From contig NZ_FNHV01000009.1 in NCBI RefSeq assembly GCF_900103585.1, forward strand, positions 278,052-342,051: a stretch of DNA of 64,000 bases, written 5' to 3'. Positions 1 through 7,978 of the stretch are shown piece by piece; position 1 is the first letter of the stretch, and each line of letters opens with the position of its first letter. The notes beneath the pieces are model-generated. The model had not been told where the DNA came from. It worked only from the letters and a program-made list of their open reading frames with translations, and searched no databases. This DNA comes from Streptomyces sp. cf386. Lineage in GTDB: Bacteria > Actinomycetota > Actinomycetes > Streptomycetales > Streptomycetaceae. The position numbers and the translations under genes are program-made.

Positions 1-401
1 CCGAGCGAGATCGCGGCGACCGCCCCGACCGCCGCGCCCAGGGAGACGCCGATGGTGGCCGGTTCGGCCAGCGGATTGCCGAACACCCCCTGCATCAACG
101 CTCCGGCACACCCCAGCGAGGCCCCGATGAGCAGCGCGAGCACGATCCGCGGGAAGCGGACGTTCCACAGCACCGACTCGGCGACCCGGTCCAACTCGCC
201 GCCGCCCAGCCCGACTTTGTGCGTCACGGACGCGAGCACGTCCCCGACCGGGATCGGATAGGCGCCGATCCCGGCGGCCACCGGGACCAGGACGAGGAGG
301 GCGACGCTCATACCGACGGTCAGCAACCAGGCGGTGGTGTGCCGGCTGCGGGCCGGGGTTTCGGCCACGGCCTCGGGTGCGGCCTTCTCCAGTACGGTCA
401 T
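1..401 (-). CDS. hmuU: Heme ABC transporter permease, FecCD family (3' part outside the window)
   Basis: The first ~133 residues of an inner-membrane permease that would move heme across the cytoplasmic membrane with the binding protein encoded just upstream. After a short cytoplasmic leader (MTVLEKAAPEA...) comes a first membrane helix (about residues 26-46), then the FecCD family stretches WNVRFPRIVLALLIGASLG and GALMQGVFGNPLAEP. FecCD permeases are usually ~330 residues, so about 60% of the gene lies beyond the left edge. Its ATG (401-399) overlaps the TGA of the binding-protein gene (400-398) as ATGA, so the two are co-translated. A heme rather than siderophore substrate is inferred from the HtaA and heme-oxygenase neighbours. 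Confidence 0.9.
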   Translation of the reverse strand, partial: MTVLEKAAPEAVAETPARSRHTTAWLLTVGMSVALLVLVPVAAGIGAYPIPVGDVLASVTHKVGLGGGELDRVAESVLWNVRFPRIVLALLIGASLGCAGALMQGVFGNPLAEPATIGVSLGAAVGAVAAISL

Positions 402-1402
402 GCCGAGTCGCCCTTCTTGTACAGCTGCGCCACGACCGACCTCAGTACCTGGTCGGTGCGCGGCCCGTAGCTCAGCAGCGCGCCGTCCTCGATCGAGACG
501 ACCCGGCGGTCCGCCCCGGCGGGTGTCTGGGCGACCCCCGGGATCTCCACCAGCCCGTCGACGCCGCCCACGGACTCAAGCCCCTTGGTCATCACGAGAA
601 TCGCGTCCGGCGCCGCCTTCACCAGGGCCTCGCTGGTGATGGCGGTGAAGTCCTTCTCCAGCCCCGACTCTGCCGCTGCGTCGACCCCTCCGGCCGCCTC
701 GATGAGGGGAGTGGCGCCGGAGCCCTTGCCGCCGATGAGGTAGACGGAGGCGGAGCCGCGCAGATGGGGGAAGGCGACCCGCGGTCGGTCGTCGCGGGAC
801 GGAACTTCCTTGCGTACGGCGGCGATCCGGGCCTGCGACCGCTCGGTCAGCCGCTTCCCCGCCGACGGTACGCCGAGCGCGTCGGCGACGGCCTGGATGC
901 GCGGGCCGACGTCGTCGAGGCCCTGCGCGGGGTCGAGTACGAGGACCGGGATGCCGGCGGCGCGGATCTGGTCGATGGCCTCCGCGGGGCCGGTCGTCTT
1001 CTCGGCGAGCACCAGGTCGGGCCTGAGCGACAGCACGCTCTCCGCGGAGACGTCATGGCCCCGGGTGACCACGGGCAGCTTCGCCGCCTGCTCGAAGGTG
1101 GCGGTGATGTCGCGGGCGACGACGCGATCGCCGAGCCCGAGCGTGAACACGATCTCGCTGAGGCTGCCGGAGAGGGGGACGAGGCGCTCCGCCTGCTCCA
1201 CCGTCACATCCGTGCCGTCGGCCGACGGCACGGTGACCGGGAGCTTCGGCGTCGGCGTGCCGCCGAGGGGCTCGACCCGGTTGGCGGTCGCCGCCGCGGC
1301 GGTCGTCTTCTTCGCGGGGGCCGCCGCCGTGGAGCCCCCGCAGGCCGTCGCCGTCGTGAGGGCGAGCACCGCCAGCAGTGCGCCCGTCAGTCGTGCGCGC
1401 AT
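398..1402 (-). CDS. hmuT: Heme ABC transporter substrate-binding lipoprotein
   Basis: Extracytoplasmic binding protein (334 residues) of the type-III periplasmic-binding fold (Peripla_BP_2) that would capture heme and pass it to the adjacent FecCD permease. The start at 1402 gives MRARLTGALLAVLALTTATAC, a signal peptide ending in a likely lipidated Cys21; an upstream start at 1504 would place an Arg-rich leader before it and is disfavoured. Family-like stretches are RLVPLSGSLSEIVFTLGLGD, GHDVSAESVLSLRPDLVLA and the C-terminal SYGPRTDQVLRSV. It is the first gene of the operon, overlaps the permease by 4 bp, and is divergent from the HtaA-like gene across a shared iron box at 1546-1564, so iron-dependent repression is likely. 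Confidence 0.88.
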   Translation of the reverse strand: MRARLTGALLAVLALTTATACGGSTAAAPAKKTTAAAATANRVEPLGGTPTPKLPVTVPSADGTDVTVEQAERLVPLSGSLSEIVFTLGLGDRVVARDITATFEQAAKLPVVTRGHDVSAESVLSLRPDLVLAEKTTGPAEAIDQIRAAGIPVLVLDPAQGLDDVGPRIQAVADALGVPSAGKRLTERSQARIAAVRKEVPSRDDRPRVAFPHLRGSASVYLIGGKGSGATPLIEAAGGVDAAAESGLEKDFTAITSEALVKAAPDAILVMTKGLESVGGVDGLVEIPGVAQTPAGADRRVVSIEDGALLSYGPRTDQVLRSVVAQLYKKGDSA

Positions 1403-1545
1403 GGGTCTGGGTCGCACGGTGGGCCGTCCTCTCCGCGCCCGTCTGACGTGCGCTCTTTGGTTGTCGGTTGGTTGTCGGCCTGGTCTCGGTCCGGTGGTCG
1501 TCAACCGTGGCCGCTTCCCTGCCTACCGCCGGAACCAGTCGTACC

Positions 1546-1564
1546 TTAGGTTAGCCTTACCTTG
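1546..1564. promoter_or_regulatory. Iron box (DmdR/IdeR operator) between hmuT and the HtaA-like gene
   Basis: TTAGGTTAGCCTTACCTTG matches the actinobacterial IdeR/DmdR consensus TWAGGTWAGSCTWACCTWA except at the last base. It lies between the divergent hmuTU operon and the HtaA-domain gene, where an Fe(II)-loaded DtxR-family repressor could control both. Confidence 0.85.
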
Positions 1565-1569
1565 CCTGG

Positions 1570-2413
1570 ATGGAGTCGGTTCGAGACTGGCGGGATCTTG
1601 TCCATGCCTCGGAGGTCAACCATGTCCCCCGGGGGGGGCGGACCGTGCAGGGCGGCCGGCTCGACTGGGGCCTCAAGTCCTCCTTCCAGAGCTACGTCAC
1701 CGGGCCCATCGCGAAGGGGAGTTACTCGCTGACGAGCGGCGCGGCCACCGTCGGCACGGGCAGCTTCCGCTTCCACTCGGCGACGGGGACGTACGACGGC
1801 GACACCGGCGCCTTCGCCGCGTCCTTCTCCGGCGGGGTCCACTTCGTCGGCCACAAGACGGACGCCGGCACCTACCAGCTCGACCTCACCATCAGTCACC
1901 CCACCGTGCGCGCCTCGGGCTCCACCGGAACGCTCCACGTGGACGTCACCAGCAAGGCGAAGGGCACCGGGACGGTCACGACGTCCTCACAGGTGCCCTT
2001 CGCCTCCCTCTCCCTCGGCGGGATCGACATGCGGGGCGGCGGGAGCGCGGTGGTCCTGAACAACCTGCCCGCCACGCTCACCGCCGAGGGCGCGAAGTCC
2101 TTCGCCGGGTACTGCACCGCCGGCACCGAACTCGGCCCGGTGGACCTGTCGGTGGCCCTGACGGCGGACGCGGAACTGCCGGGCGACGGGGGGCACGACG
2201 GGCGGCTCGTTCGGGGGTACGACAGGCGGCTCCTCCGGCACGACGGGTTCGACCACCGGCGGCACGGGCTCGGCGACGGGCGGGGTCACGGGTGGCCTGG
2301 CCGGCACGGGTTCGGACGTACCGGTGGCTGCGCTGGGGACGGCGGCCGCGGTGACGGTGGCGGCCGGGGCGGGTGTGGTGTTCGCGATGCGCAGGCGGCG
2401 TACGGAGGCGTAA
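1570..2413 (+). pseudogene. HtaA-domain heme-binding surface protein, apparently frameshifted and lacking a signal peptide
   Basis: One HtaA domain (from GGRLDWGLKSSFQSYVTGP at 1648 to about 2165) of the sort that binds heme at the actinobacterial cell surface. Two things look wrong. First, reading from 1570 or from the ATG at 1622 gives no signal peptide; the ATG at 1622 has the better ribosome site (GGAGG at 1611-1615) but is out of frame with the domain across an eight-G run (1631-1638). Second, the domain frame becomes meaningless after the six-G run at 2188-2193 and continues to a stop at 2427, whereas frame 2 continues as a Gly/Thr/Ser-rich stalk, LAGTG (2297-2311), a hydrophobic helix and RRRRTEA, ending with TAA at 2411. 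That is a textbook sortase E anchor. Dropping one G restores a domain-stalk-anchor protein. Either both G runs carry sequence errors or this is a decaying gene. Confidence 0.68.
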
Positions 2414-2423
2414 GACTGTCCCG

Positions 2424-3308
2424 ATGAACAGGGGGTACAGGGAACTTCTGGGGCCGGGACGGCTGGTACTGAACATACGGGGCTGTCCCGGCCCACCGAC
2501 GTTGCGCTTCGAGACGGCGGAGCAGGGGCTGCTGCTGAGGCAGGGGGAACGGCCGTTGCTGCTCGGCCGTACGCAGGACAAGGGTTGCTGCAAGGACCTG
2601 GCGATGCACCGCCTCGACGGCTTCCGCTCACCCCTCCCGCATCTGCGCTCCGACGCGATGCGCGAGGGGACCGACTGGACGCACCAGTACGCGCGTTGGC
2701 TGGAGGAGACAGCAGACGGCCCCCTGCACGACGGTCGCTGGCACATCACCCGGCGAGCGTCATTCGCACCGGGCATCTGGACCGAGGACTTCGTCCGGGA
2801 CTGGCCGGGCGGGAGCCTGGAGCTGTACTGCGGGGGCGGCTGGCACGGAGTCCTGCCCCTGCGCAGCCTCTCCCCGCCCGACGCCCCGCGAGTGAAGGCG
2901 TACCGCAAGCACGCCCGGGACGGCACGCTCGCGCCCGTGCTCCTGTGGTGGGTGACGTTCCTCGACGGGTGGCTGATCCTGGACGGCCACGACCGCGCCA
3001 TGGCCGCGCTGGCGGAGGGGGCGGAGCCGGTGTGCGTGGAGCTCAAGCCAGTGGCGGACGAGGAGCGCTGGCGGGCGACGGCCGACGAGATCACGACGGC
3101 GCACGGGCAGCACATGGCGCGTCTGGACTCCTGCGCGCCCCATCCGAACCTCATGCATCAACGAGCCGCACTGGAACGTGGCTACGCCGACGTCATCGCA
3201 TCCCTTCCGTACGACACCGCACACACTGCCTCCTGGGCCCTCCCCGGCGGAGCCGCCGCCTGGGACGACCTCGCCGCCCGCGCGATGTTTCAATTCCCCC
3301 GTGACTGA
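2424..3308 (+). CDS. Protein of unknown function
   Basis: A 294-residue soluble protein beginning MNRGYRELLGPGRLVL at 2424. I do not recognise a family. It is rich in Trp and His (WLEETADGPLHDGRWHITRR, SLELYCGGGWHGVLPL, LWWVTFLDGWLILDGHDR), with no signal peptide or membrane helix. The central stretch 'LWWVTFLDGWLILDGHDRAMAALAEG' pattern (a ParB/Srx-like 'DGHHR' flavour) is suggestive only. The start was chosen because upstream codons read backwards into the damaged HtaA gene. Its last eight bases overlap the GTG of the next gene, so the pair is probably translationally coupled. Confidence 0.7.
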   Translation: MNRGYRELLGPGRLVLNIRGCPGPPTLRFETAEQGLLLRQGERPLLLGRTQDKGCCKDLAMHRLDGFRSPLPHLRSDAMREGTDWTHQYARWLEETADGPLHDGRWHITRRASFAPGIWTEDFVRDWPGGSLELYCGGGWHGVLPLRSLSPPDAPRVKAYRKHARDGTLAPVLLWWVTFLDGWLILDGHDRAMAALAEGAEPVCVELKPVADEERWRATADEITTAHGQHMARLDSCAPHPNLMHQRAALERGYADVIASLPYDTAHTASWALPGGAAAWDDLAARAMFQFPRD

Positions 3309-3945
3309 CTACGACGTCCTCCGCGTCTTCTGCGGCCCCAAGGGCGGATACGGCAACGAACTCGGCGTCGTCCGCGAGGGCTCCGTCATGCCCGAGCGGG
3401 CGGACCGGCAGGCGTTCGCCGGGAAGCTCGGCTTCAGTGAGACCGTTTTCGTGGACGACCCCGAGCGCGGGGTCATCGACATCTACACGCCCTCCCTGCG
3501 ACTCCCCTTCGCCGGATACCCCTGCGTCGGCACGGCCTGGCTCCTCGACGTGCCCGAGCTGGTGACGCCCGCCGGCGTGGTGGGCACGCGGCTGGACGGG
3601 GAGTTCAGCTGGATCGAGGCGCGGGCGGAGTGGGCCCCGCCGCGCACCCTGCGCCAGTACGCGACGGCCGCCGAGGTCGACGACCTGGAGGTGCCGCCAC
3701 CCGGTGAATGGCTGTACGCCTGGGCCTGGGAGGACGAGGCCGCCGGACGTGTCCGGGTCCGCGGCTTCCCCGGCCGCGGTGACGGCATCGACGAGGACGA
3801 GGCGACCGGCGCCGCGGCCATCCAGCTCACCCACCAGCTGGGCCGGGCGCTCAACATCACCCAGGGCGCCGGCTCCCAGCTGCTCACCGCACCCCAGCCC
3901 GGCGACTGGGTCGAACTCGGCGGCCGGGTGGTCCTGGAGCGCTGA
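3301..3945 (+). CDS. PhzF-family epimerase/isomerase-like protein
   Basis: A 214-residue protein of the PhzF/diaminopimelate epimerase-like fold. Visible signatures are GGYGNELGVV near the N-terminus (the F-x-GN-x-x-V position), PFAGYPCVGTAWLL, equivalent to the family's PFCGHAT motif, and DEDEATGAAAIQLTHQLGR, equivalent to DPATGSA. It is shorter than phenazine PhzF (~280), as many actinobacterial homologues are; the substrate is unknown. The GTG start at 3301 places VTDYDVLRVFCGPKGGYGN at the N-terminus, where family alignments begin, and overlaps the preceding gene by 8 bp. It converges on the heme oxygenase gene with only 24 bp between stops. Confidence 0.78.
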   Translation: MTDYDVLRVFCGPKGGYGNELGVVREGSVMPERADRQAFAGKLGFSETVFVDDPERGVIDIYTPSLRLPFAGYPCVGTAWLLDVPELVTPAGVVGTRLDGEFSWIEARAEWAPPRTLRQYATAAEVDDLEVPPPGEWLYAWAWEDEAAGRVRVRGFPGRGDGIDEDEATGAAAIQLTHQLGRALNITQGAGSQLLTAPQPGDWVELGGRVVLER

Positions 3946-3969
3946 GAGCCTCCGAACGGACTCTGAGCC

Positions 3970-4617
3970 TCAGGCGCTCAGCGGAAATTCCTCGCCCAAC
4001 GCCCTGAACACCGCGGTGTTCAGGGCGAACGCCTTCTTGCACTCCGCCACGATCCGCTGCTTCTCCAGATCGTCCACCCGGACCGCGTCCAGCAGTTCGC
4101 GGTAACCCCGCTTGAAGGCGGCCGGGTTGGAGATCTCCTCGAAGACATAGAAGCGGACGCCGTCGCCCTTGCGCGCGAAGCCCCACGTCTTCTCCGCCTT
4201 GTCGCGGATGATCTGGCCGCCGGAGAGGTCGCCGAGGTAGCGGGTGTAGTGGTGGGCGATGTAGCCGGCCGGCCAGTCGCCGGCGCACTCCCGTACCCGG
4301 TCCGCATAGGCCTGGGTGGCGGGCAGGGCGGACAGGCCTGAGCGCCAGTTCGAACCCCGCAGATGTGCAAGGTCCCGCTCCAGCGACGCCAGCCGGAACA
4401 GCTCCGGCTGGATGAACGGACCCGCCGCCGGGTCCGACGCCAGCCGCTCGGTGCCGGTCTCCAGCGCCTCGTACACGAACCACAGCTGCTCGGTGTAGCG
4501 CGCGTACGCGTCGACGCCGAGCCGTCCGCCGAGCAGGTCGCTCATGAACGTCGAGGTCTCGGCCTCCACGTGCTGTTCATGGGACGCGGTGCGGATGAGT
4601 GTCGAGAAGGACTCCAT
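3970..4617 (-). CDS. hmuO: Biliverdin-producing heme oxygenase
   Basis: Cytosolic heme oxygenase (215 residues) that opens heme to biliverdin, CO and Fe2+, releasing iron from heme taken up by the neighbouring transporter. The N-terminal SHEQHVEAETSTFM holds the proximal His candidate (H16), and YLGDLSGGQIIRDKAEK is the distal-helix signature with the flexible glycines that close over heme. The length matches the ~215-residue bacterial HmuO class. The start at 4617 was preferred over 4626 because GAGG at 4629-4626 is well placed for it and overlaps the upstream ATG. An iron box lies 14 bp upstream of the start, so the gene should be on only when iron is scarce. Confidence 0.93.
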   Translation of the reverse strand: MESFSTLIRTASHEQHVEAETSTFMSDLLGGRLGVDAYARYTEQLWFVYEALETGTERLASDPAAGPFIQPELFRLASLERDLAHLRGSNWRSGLSALPATQAYADRVRECAGDWPAGYIAHHYTRYLGDLSGGQIIRDKAEKTWGFARKGDGVRFYVFEEISNPAAFKRGYRELLDAVRVDDLEKQRIVAECKKAFALNTAVFRALGEEFPLSA

Positions 4618-4630
4618 AGGGCACATCCTC

Positions 4631-4649
4631 TAAGGTAAGGCTTACCTAA
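4631..4649 (-). promoter_or_regulatory. Iron box (DmdR/IdeR operator) of heme oxygenase
   Basis: TAAGGTAAGGCTTACCTAA is a near-symmetrical full match to the TWAGGTWAGSCTWACCTWA consensus. It lies immediately upstream of the hmuO ribosome site, where bound repressor would block transcription. Confidence 0.88.
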
Positions 4650-4692
4650 GTCAATAGCTTGCCGACACCCTGTCGGTAAAAGGGTACAAGAG

Positions 4693-4719
4693 AAAGCCCG
4701 CCCTGGCAGGGCGGGCTTT
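4693..4719 (-). terminator. Rho-independent terminator of map
   Basis: Perfect 13-bp inverted arms AAAGCCCGCCCTG / CAGGGCGGGCTTT around one base, ~40 bp after the map stop codon, followed on the minus strand by a pyrimidine-rich tail. It also insulates map from the hmuO promoter. Confidence 0.85.
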
Positions 4720-4760
4720 TCAATCGGTGTGACCGATGGTCGGTGGTCGGTGGTCGGTGG

Positions 4761-5618
4761 TCAGGGGAGCGTCAGGATCTCCGTCCCCGTCTCCGTCACC
4801 ACCAGCGTGTGCTCGAACTGAGCCGTCCGCCTCCGGTCCTTCGTGACGACCGTCCAGTTGTCGTCCCACATGTCGTACTCGTGCGTCCCGAGCGTCAGCA
4901 TCGGCTCGATCGTGAAGGTCATGCCGGGCTGGATGACCGTCGTCGCGTGCGGGCTGTCGTAGTGCGGGATGATCAGGCCCGAGTGGAACGACGAGTTGAT
5001 GCCGTGACCGGTGAAGTCGCGGACCACCCCGTAGCCGAAGCGCTTGGCGTACGACTCGATCACCCGGCCGATGACGTTGATCTGGCGGCCCGGCTTGACC
5101 GCCTTGATCGCACGCGCCAACGACTCCCGCGTCCGCTCCACCAGCAGGCGGCTCTCCTCGTCGACGTCGCCCACCAGGTACGTCGCGTTGTTGTCGCCGT
5201 GCACTCCGCCGATGTACGCCGTCACATCGAGGTTGATGATGTCGCCGTCGCGCAGCACCGTGGAGTCCGGGATGCCGTGGCAGATCACCTCGTTGACGCT
5301 GGTGCACAGCGACTTGGGGAAGCCGCGGTAGCCGAGCGTCGAGGGGTAGGCGCCGTGGTCGCACATGTAGTCGTGCGCCACCTTGTCCAGCTCGTCCGTC
5401 GTCACGCCGGGCGCGATCAGCTTCGCCGCCTCGGCCATCGCCCGCGCGGCGATACGGCCGGCGACACGCATCGCCTCGACGGTTTCCGGGGTCTGCACCT
5501 CCGGACCGGTGTACGGCGTCGGCGCGGGCTTGCCGACGTACTCGGGGCGGCGGATGTTTCCGGGCACGGAACGGGTGGGGGACAGGTCCCCTGGGACGAG
5601 CAGCGACTGGCCAGACAT
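4761..5618 (-). CDS. map: Methionine aminopeptidase, type I
   Basis: Dinuclear-metal protease (285 residues) that removes the initiator Met from nascent proteins. The pita-bread fold residues are all visible: INLDVTAYIGGVHGDNNATY (two metal Asp), DFTGHGI (metal His), FTIEPML and QFEHTLVV (metal Glu). The start at MSGQSLLVPGDLSPTRSVP gives the ~35-residue N-terminal extension typical of the longer actinobacterial paralogue; the PxxPx SH3-binding extension of some type Ic enzymes is only vaguely represented (KPAPTPYTGPEVQTP). It stands alone, ends at a strong terminator, and is divergent from the small gene at 5677. Confidence 0.95.
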   Translation of the reverse strand: MSGQSLLVPGDLSPTRSVPGNIRRPEYVGKPAPTPYTGPEVQTPETVEAMRVAGRIAARAMAEAAKLIAPGVTTDELDKVAHDYMCDHGAYPSTLGYRGFPKSLCTSVNEVICHGIPDSTVLRDGDIINLDVTAYIGGVHGDNNATYLVGDVDEESRLLVERTRESLARAIKAVKPGRQINVIGRVIESYAKRFGYGVVRDFTGHGINSSFHSGLIIPHYDSPHATTVIQPGMTFTIEPMLTLGTHEYDMWDDNWTVVTKDRRRTAQFEHTLVVTETGTEILTLP

Positions 5619-5676
5619 GCAGGCGAGTCTAACCAGCGGGCATGGGGGAACATGTCGGTGGTGAGAGGAGCCGGTC

Positions 5677-5907
5677 ATGGCCTTGTTCAAGAAGCGCACG
5701 GTCGGGAAGCCCGGGGAGTGGTACTACTGCCTCGTGCACAAGAAGGTCGAGGAGGGGCCGGAGTGCCCGGCCAAGGACCGTTTCGGGCCGTACGCCACCC
5801 GCCAGGAGGCCCAGCAGGCGATGGACCTCGCCCGGGAGCGCAACCTGGAGTGGGAGAACGACCCCAGGTGGCACGACGCCCCGACGGGCCCGGCGGACGA
5901 CAACTGA
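5677..5907 (+). CDS. Small conserved charged protein of unknown function
   Basis: A 76-residue soluble protein, MALFKKRTVGKPGEWYYCLVHKKVEEG..., with ribosome site GAGAGGAG ahead of the ATG. The compact N-terminal part (GEWYYCLVHKKVEEGPECPAKDRFGPY) has two Cys and one His that could make a partial metal site but fall short of a four-ligand finger. The stretch YATRQEAQQAMDLARERNLEWENDP looks like a single helix. Similar short proteins are common in streptomycetes (from memory), without known function. It converges end-to-end on the MFS gene (stops at 5907 and 5908). Confidence 0.75.
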   Translation: MALFKKRTVGKPGEWYYCLVHKKVEEGPECPAKDRFGPYATRQEAQQAMDLARERNLEWENDPRWHDAPTGPADDN

Positions 5908-7197
5908 TCAACTCTCCGTAGCCGTCGGCACCGGTGTGGCTGCCGCCGCCCGCTGCTCCCGCAGCCGTACCGCGTGCTGGTTCGTGCGCGCGTCGTACGA
6001 CATCAGCTTCGGCAGGCACAGCGTCAGCAGCCCCACCGCGCCCACGCACAGCAGCCCGCCCGACCAGATCGACGTCCGCACGCCCCTCCAGGCGGCCATC
6101 CCGCCCACATAGGTCTGGCCGAGCTGCGGGCCGACCGAGTACGACAGCAGCTCGATCCCGGCGAGCCGGCCGCGTAGCTCGTCCGGGATCGTCTGGTTCC
6201 ACATCACCCCGCGGAAGATGCCGCTCACCATGTCGGCGGCGCCGCCGAGGGTCAGGAACAGCAGCACCAGCCATACGTCGCGTGAGACGCCGGCGGCCGC
6301 GATCGCCGCGCCCCACAGTGCCGCCGACAGGACGACCAGGCGACCGTGCCGGTGCACCCGTGACGTCCAGCCGCTGGTCAGGCTCACCAGCATCGCGCCG
6401 GCCGGGATGGCCGAGTACATCAGGCCGAGGGACCAGGGGGCGTTCAACTCGTCGGCGAGGAACGGCAGTACGGCGAGCGGCATCGCGAACAGCATCGCCG
6501 CGATGTCGATGACGTAGGTGCCGAGGAGTTCCTTGCGGCTCCAGGCGTAGCGGGCGCCCTCGGCGATGGCCTTGAGGGACGGCTTCGCGGCGGCGTGGGA
6601 GGCGGGGGAGGGGGCGATACCGAGCGCGAGGAGGACCGAGGCCACGAACGTCAGGAGGTCGGCGCCGTACGCCCAGCCGAGCCCCGCGTACGCGACGACC
6701 ACGCCGGCCAGGGCCGGGCCCGCCACGCCGCCGACCTGCCAGCGCAGCGCGTTGAGGGAGGCGGCGGCCGGGAGGTGCTCGTGGGCCACGATCCGGGGCC
6801 ACAGGGCGTCCAGGGCGGGGCGCTGGACCGAGACGAGCGCGGAGGACAGGGCGGCGACGGCGTACAGCGGCCAGACGGCGGGGCTCGGCATGAGCGCGTT
6901 GACCAGCAGCGCCGCGCTCAGCACCGCCTGCCCGGCCTCCGTCCACAGGATCAGCTTCCGCTTGTCGAGCGCGTCGGCGAGCGCGCCCCCGTACAGCCCG
7001 AACGCGATCAACGGCACCAGTTCCACGGCCCCGATCGCCCCGACCGCCGCCGCGGACCCGGTGAGTTCCTTGATCTGCACGGGCAGCGCGACGAAGGTCA
7101 GAAAGCTGCCGAAGGAGGAGATCAGCCCGGCCAGCCACAGCTTCCGGAAGTCGGCGGAGGCCCGCCAGGGAGTGAGGTCGGGGAGTACGGAGGCCAC
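5908..7197 (-). CDS. MFS transporter (EntS/enterobactin-exporter-like group)
   Basis: Twelve-helix major facilitator (429 residues) with a short cytoplasmic N-terminus (VASVLPDLTPWRASADFRKLWLAGLISSFGSFL). GLYGGALADALDKRKLI is the loop 2-3 motif A (G-x-x-x-D-x-x-x-R-K). TPWRASADFRKLW... is typical of the EntS-like exporters annotated near siderophore loci, but no iron box was found upstream, so iron control is not supported. The start is the GTG at 7197; I see no strong ribosome site. It probably exports a small hydrophobic compound of unknown identity. Confidence 0.85.
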   Translation of the reverse strand: MASVLPDLTPWRASADFRKLWLAGLISSFGSFLTFVALPVQIKELTGSAAAVGAIGAVELVPLIAFGLYGGALADALDKRKLILWTEAGQAVLSAALLVNALMPSPAVWPLYAVAALSSALVSVQRPALDALWPRIVAHEHLPAAASLNALRWQVGGVAGPALAGVVVAYAGLGWAYGADLLTFVASVLLALGIAPSPASHAAAKPSLKAIAEGARYAWSRKELLGTYVIDIAAMLFAMPLAVLPFLADELNAPWSLGLMYSAIPAGAMLVSLTSGWTSRVHRHGRLVVLSAALWGAAIAAAGVSRDVWLVLLFLTLGGAADMVSGIFRGVMWNQTIPDELRGRLAGIELLSYSVGPQLGQTYVGGMAAWRGVRTSIWSGGLLCVGAVGLLTLCLPKLMSYDARTNQHAVRLREQRAAAATPVPTATES

Positions 7198-7264
7198 GAG
7201 GGGCCATGCTCGGGTGGTGCGGTGCCGTAGGCAACCGGTTTTGCGGCGAGGAGGGGTGGGCCGG

Positions 7265-7870
7265 TCACCAGCGTGCGGGCGGCGGTGCCGTCAGCGACTC
7301 CGCCAGGCGGGACAGACGGTCGCGGAAGCGTCGGCGCCCCCTCCCGGAGGGCACCGCGTTCTCGCCGGCCGCCGCGCTCACCAGGTGCTGCACGGTGTCC
7401 AGGTCCAGCTCGGAACCCTCGGGCACGGCCAGCGTCTCGTGTGCCATGGCCGTCAGGTCCCCCTCGTCGGCGCCGAGCGCCAGCACGGTCGCCCCGGCCC
7501 GTCGGGCGTCGTGCACCCGTTCCAGCAGTGGCGCCCCGGTCCCTCCTCCTGGCGACACCACCAGCAGCGTCTCCCCGCGCCGCGCCGCCGCCAACCGCCC
7601 GAGGCCGACCGCCAGATGCGCCGGATCCGAGGCGCGCGCGTCATGCCGTACGAGAGTCGGGGCCAGCTCCGGCGTCCCCGACCACGCGGCCTCGTCCACC
7701 AGATGGGCCGCCAGATGCCACGGCTCGTACTCCGGCGTGCCGACCAGCAGCAGCCCGCCGCCGTGCGCCACCGCCGACGCCCGCAGCGCGCCCGCGAAGC
7801 GCCGCGTCTGACCCAGCCACTCGGTCCCGGCGAGCACTTCGCGCAGCAACGCGACACGTACGGCGTCCAT
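7265..7870 (-). CDS. Putative SIS-like sugar-phosphate-binding protein
   Basis: A 201-residue soluble protein. GETLLVVSPGGGTGAPLLERVHDARRAGATVLALGADEGDLTAMAHETLAVPEG resembles the second half of a SIS (sugar isomerase) Rossmann-like domain, where the loop 'SPGGGT' would bind a phosphate and the last part is the usual 'A-D-x-x-l-x-i-p' edge strand. The first half (HGGGLLLVGTPEYEPWHLAAHLVDEAAWSG) would contain the other phosphate loop. The tail is Arg-rich. Family assignment is by pattern only. It lies upstream of, and in the same direction as, the MFS gene (67 bp gap). Confidence 0.6.
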   Translation of the reverse strand: MDAVRVALLREVLAGTEWLGQTRRFAGALRASAVAHGGGLLLVGTPEYEPWHLAAHLVDEAAWSGTPELAPTLVRHDARASDPAHLAVGLGRLAAARRGETLLVVSPGGGTGAPLLERVHDARRAGATVLALGADEGDLTAMAHETLAVPEGSELDLDTVQHLVSAAAGENAVPSGRGRRRFRDRLSRLAESLTAPPPARW

Positions 7871-7978
7871 GCGCCCGCATCCTGCCGCAACCGACCACTT
7901 GTGACCCGGAGTTCACCACGAATTCGCCCGGCATGGGGAGGCACAGGGCCCGGTGGTCATGTGGAGGAGTACGAACCG

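Noticed and set aside
5908..7197. Siderophore exporter role for the EntS-like MFS gene
   Set aside because: No iron box upstream and no siderophore biosynthesis genes nearby; kept as a generic exporter.
6566..7978. Long upstream extension of the sialidase reading frame
   Set aside because: It lies antisense to the MFS and SIS-like genes and lacks family similarity; GGAGGA and the FRIP motif fix the start at 7979.
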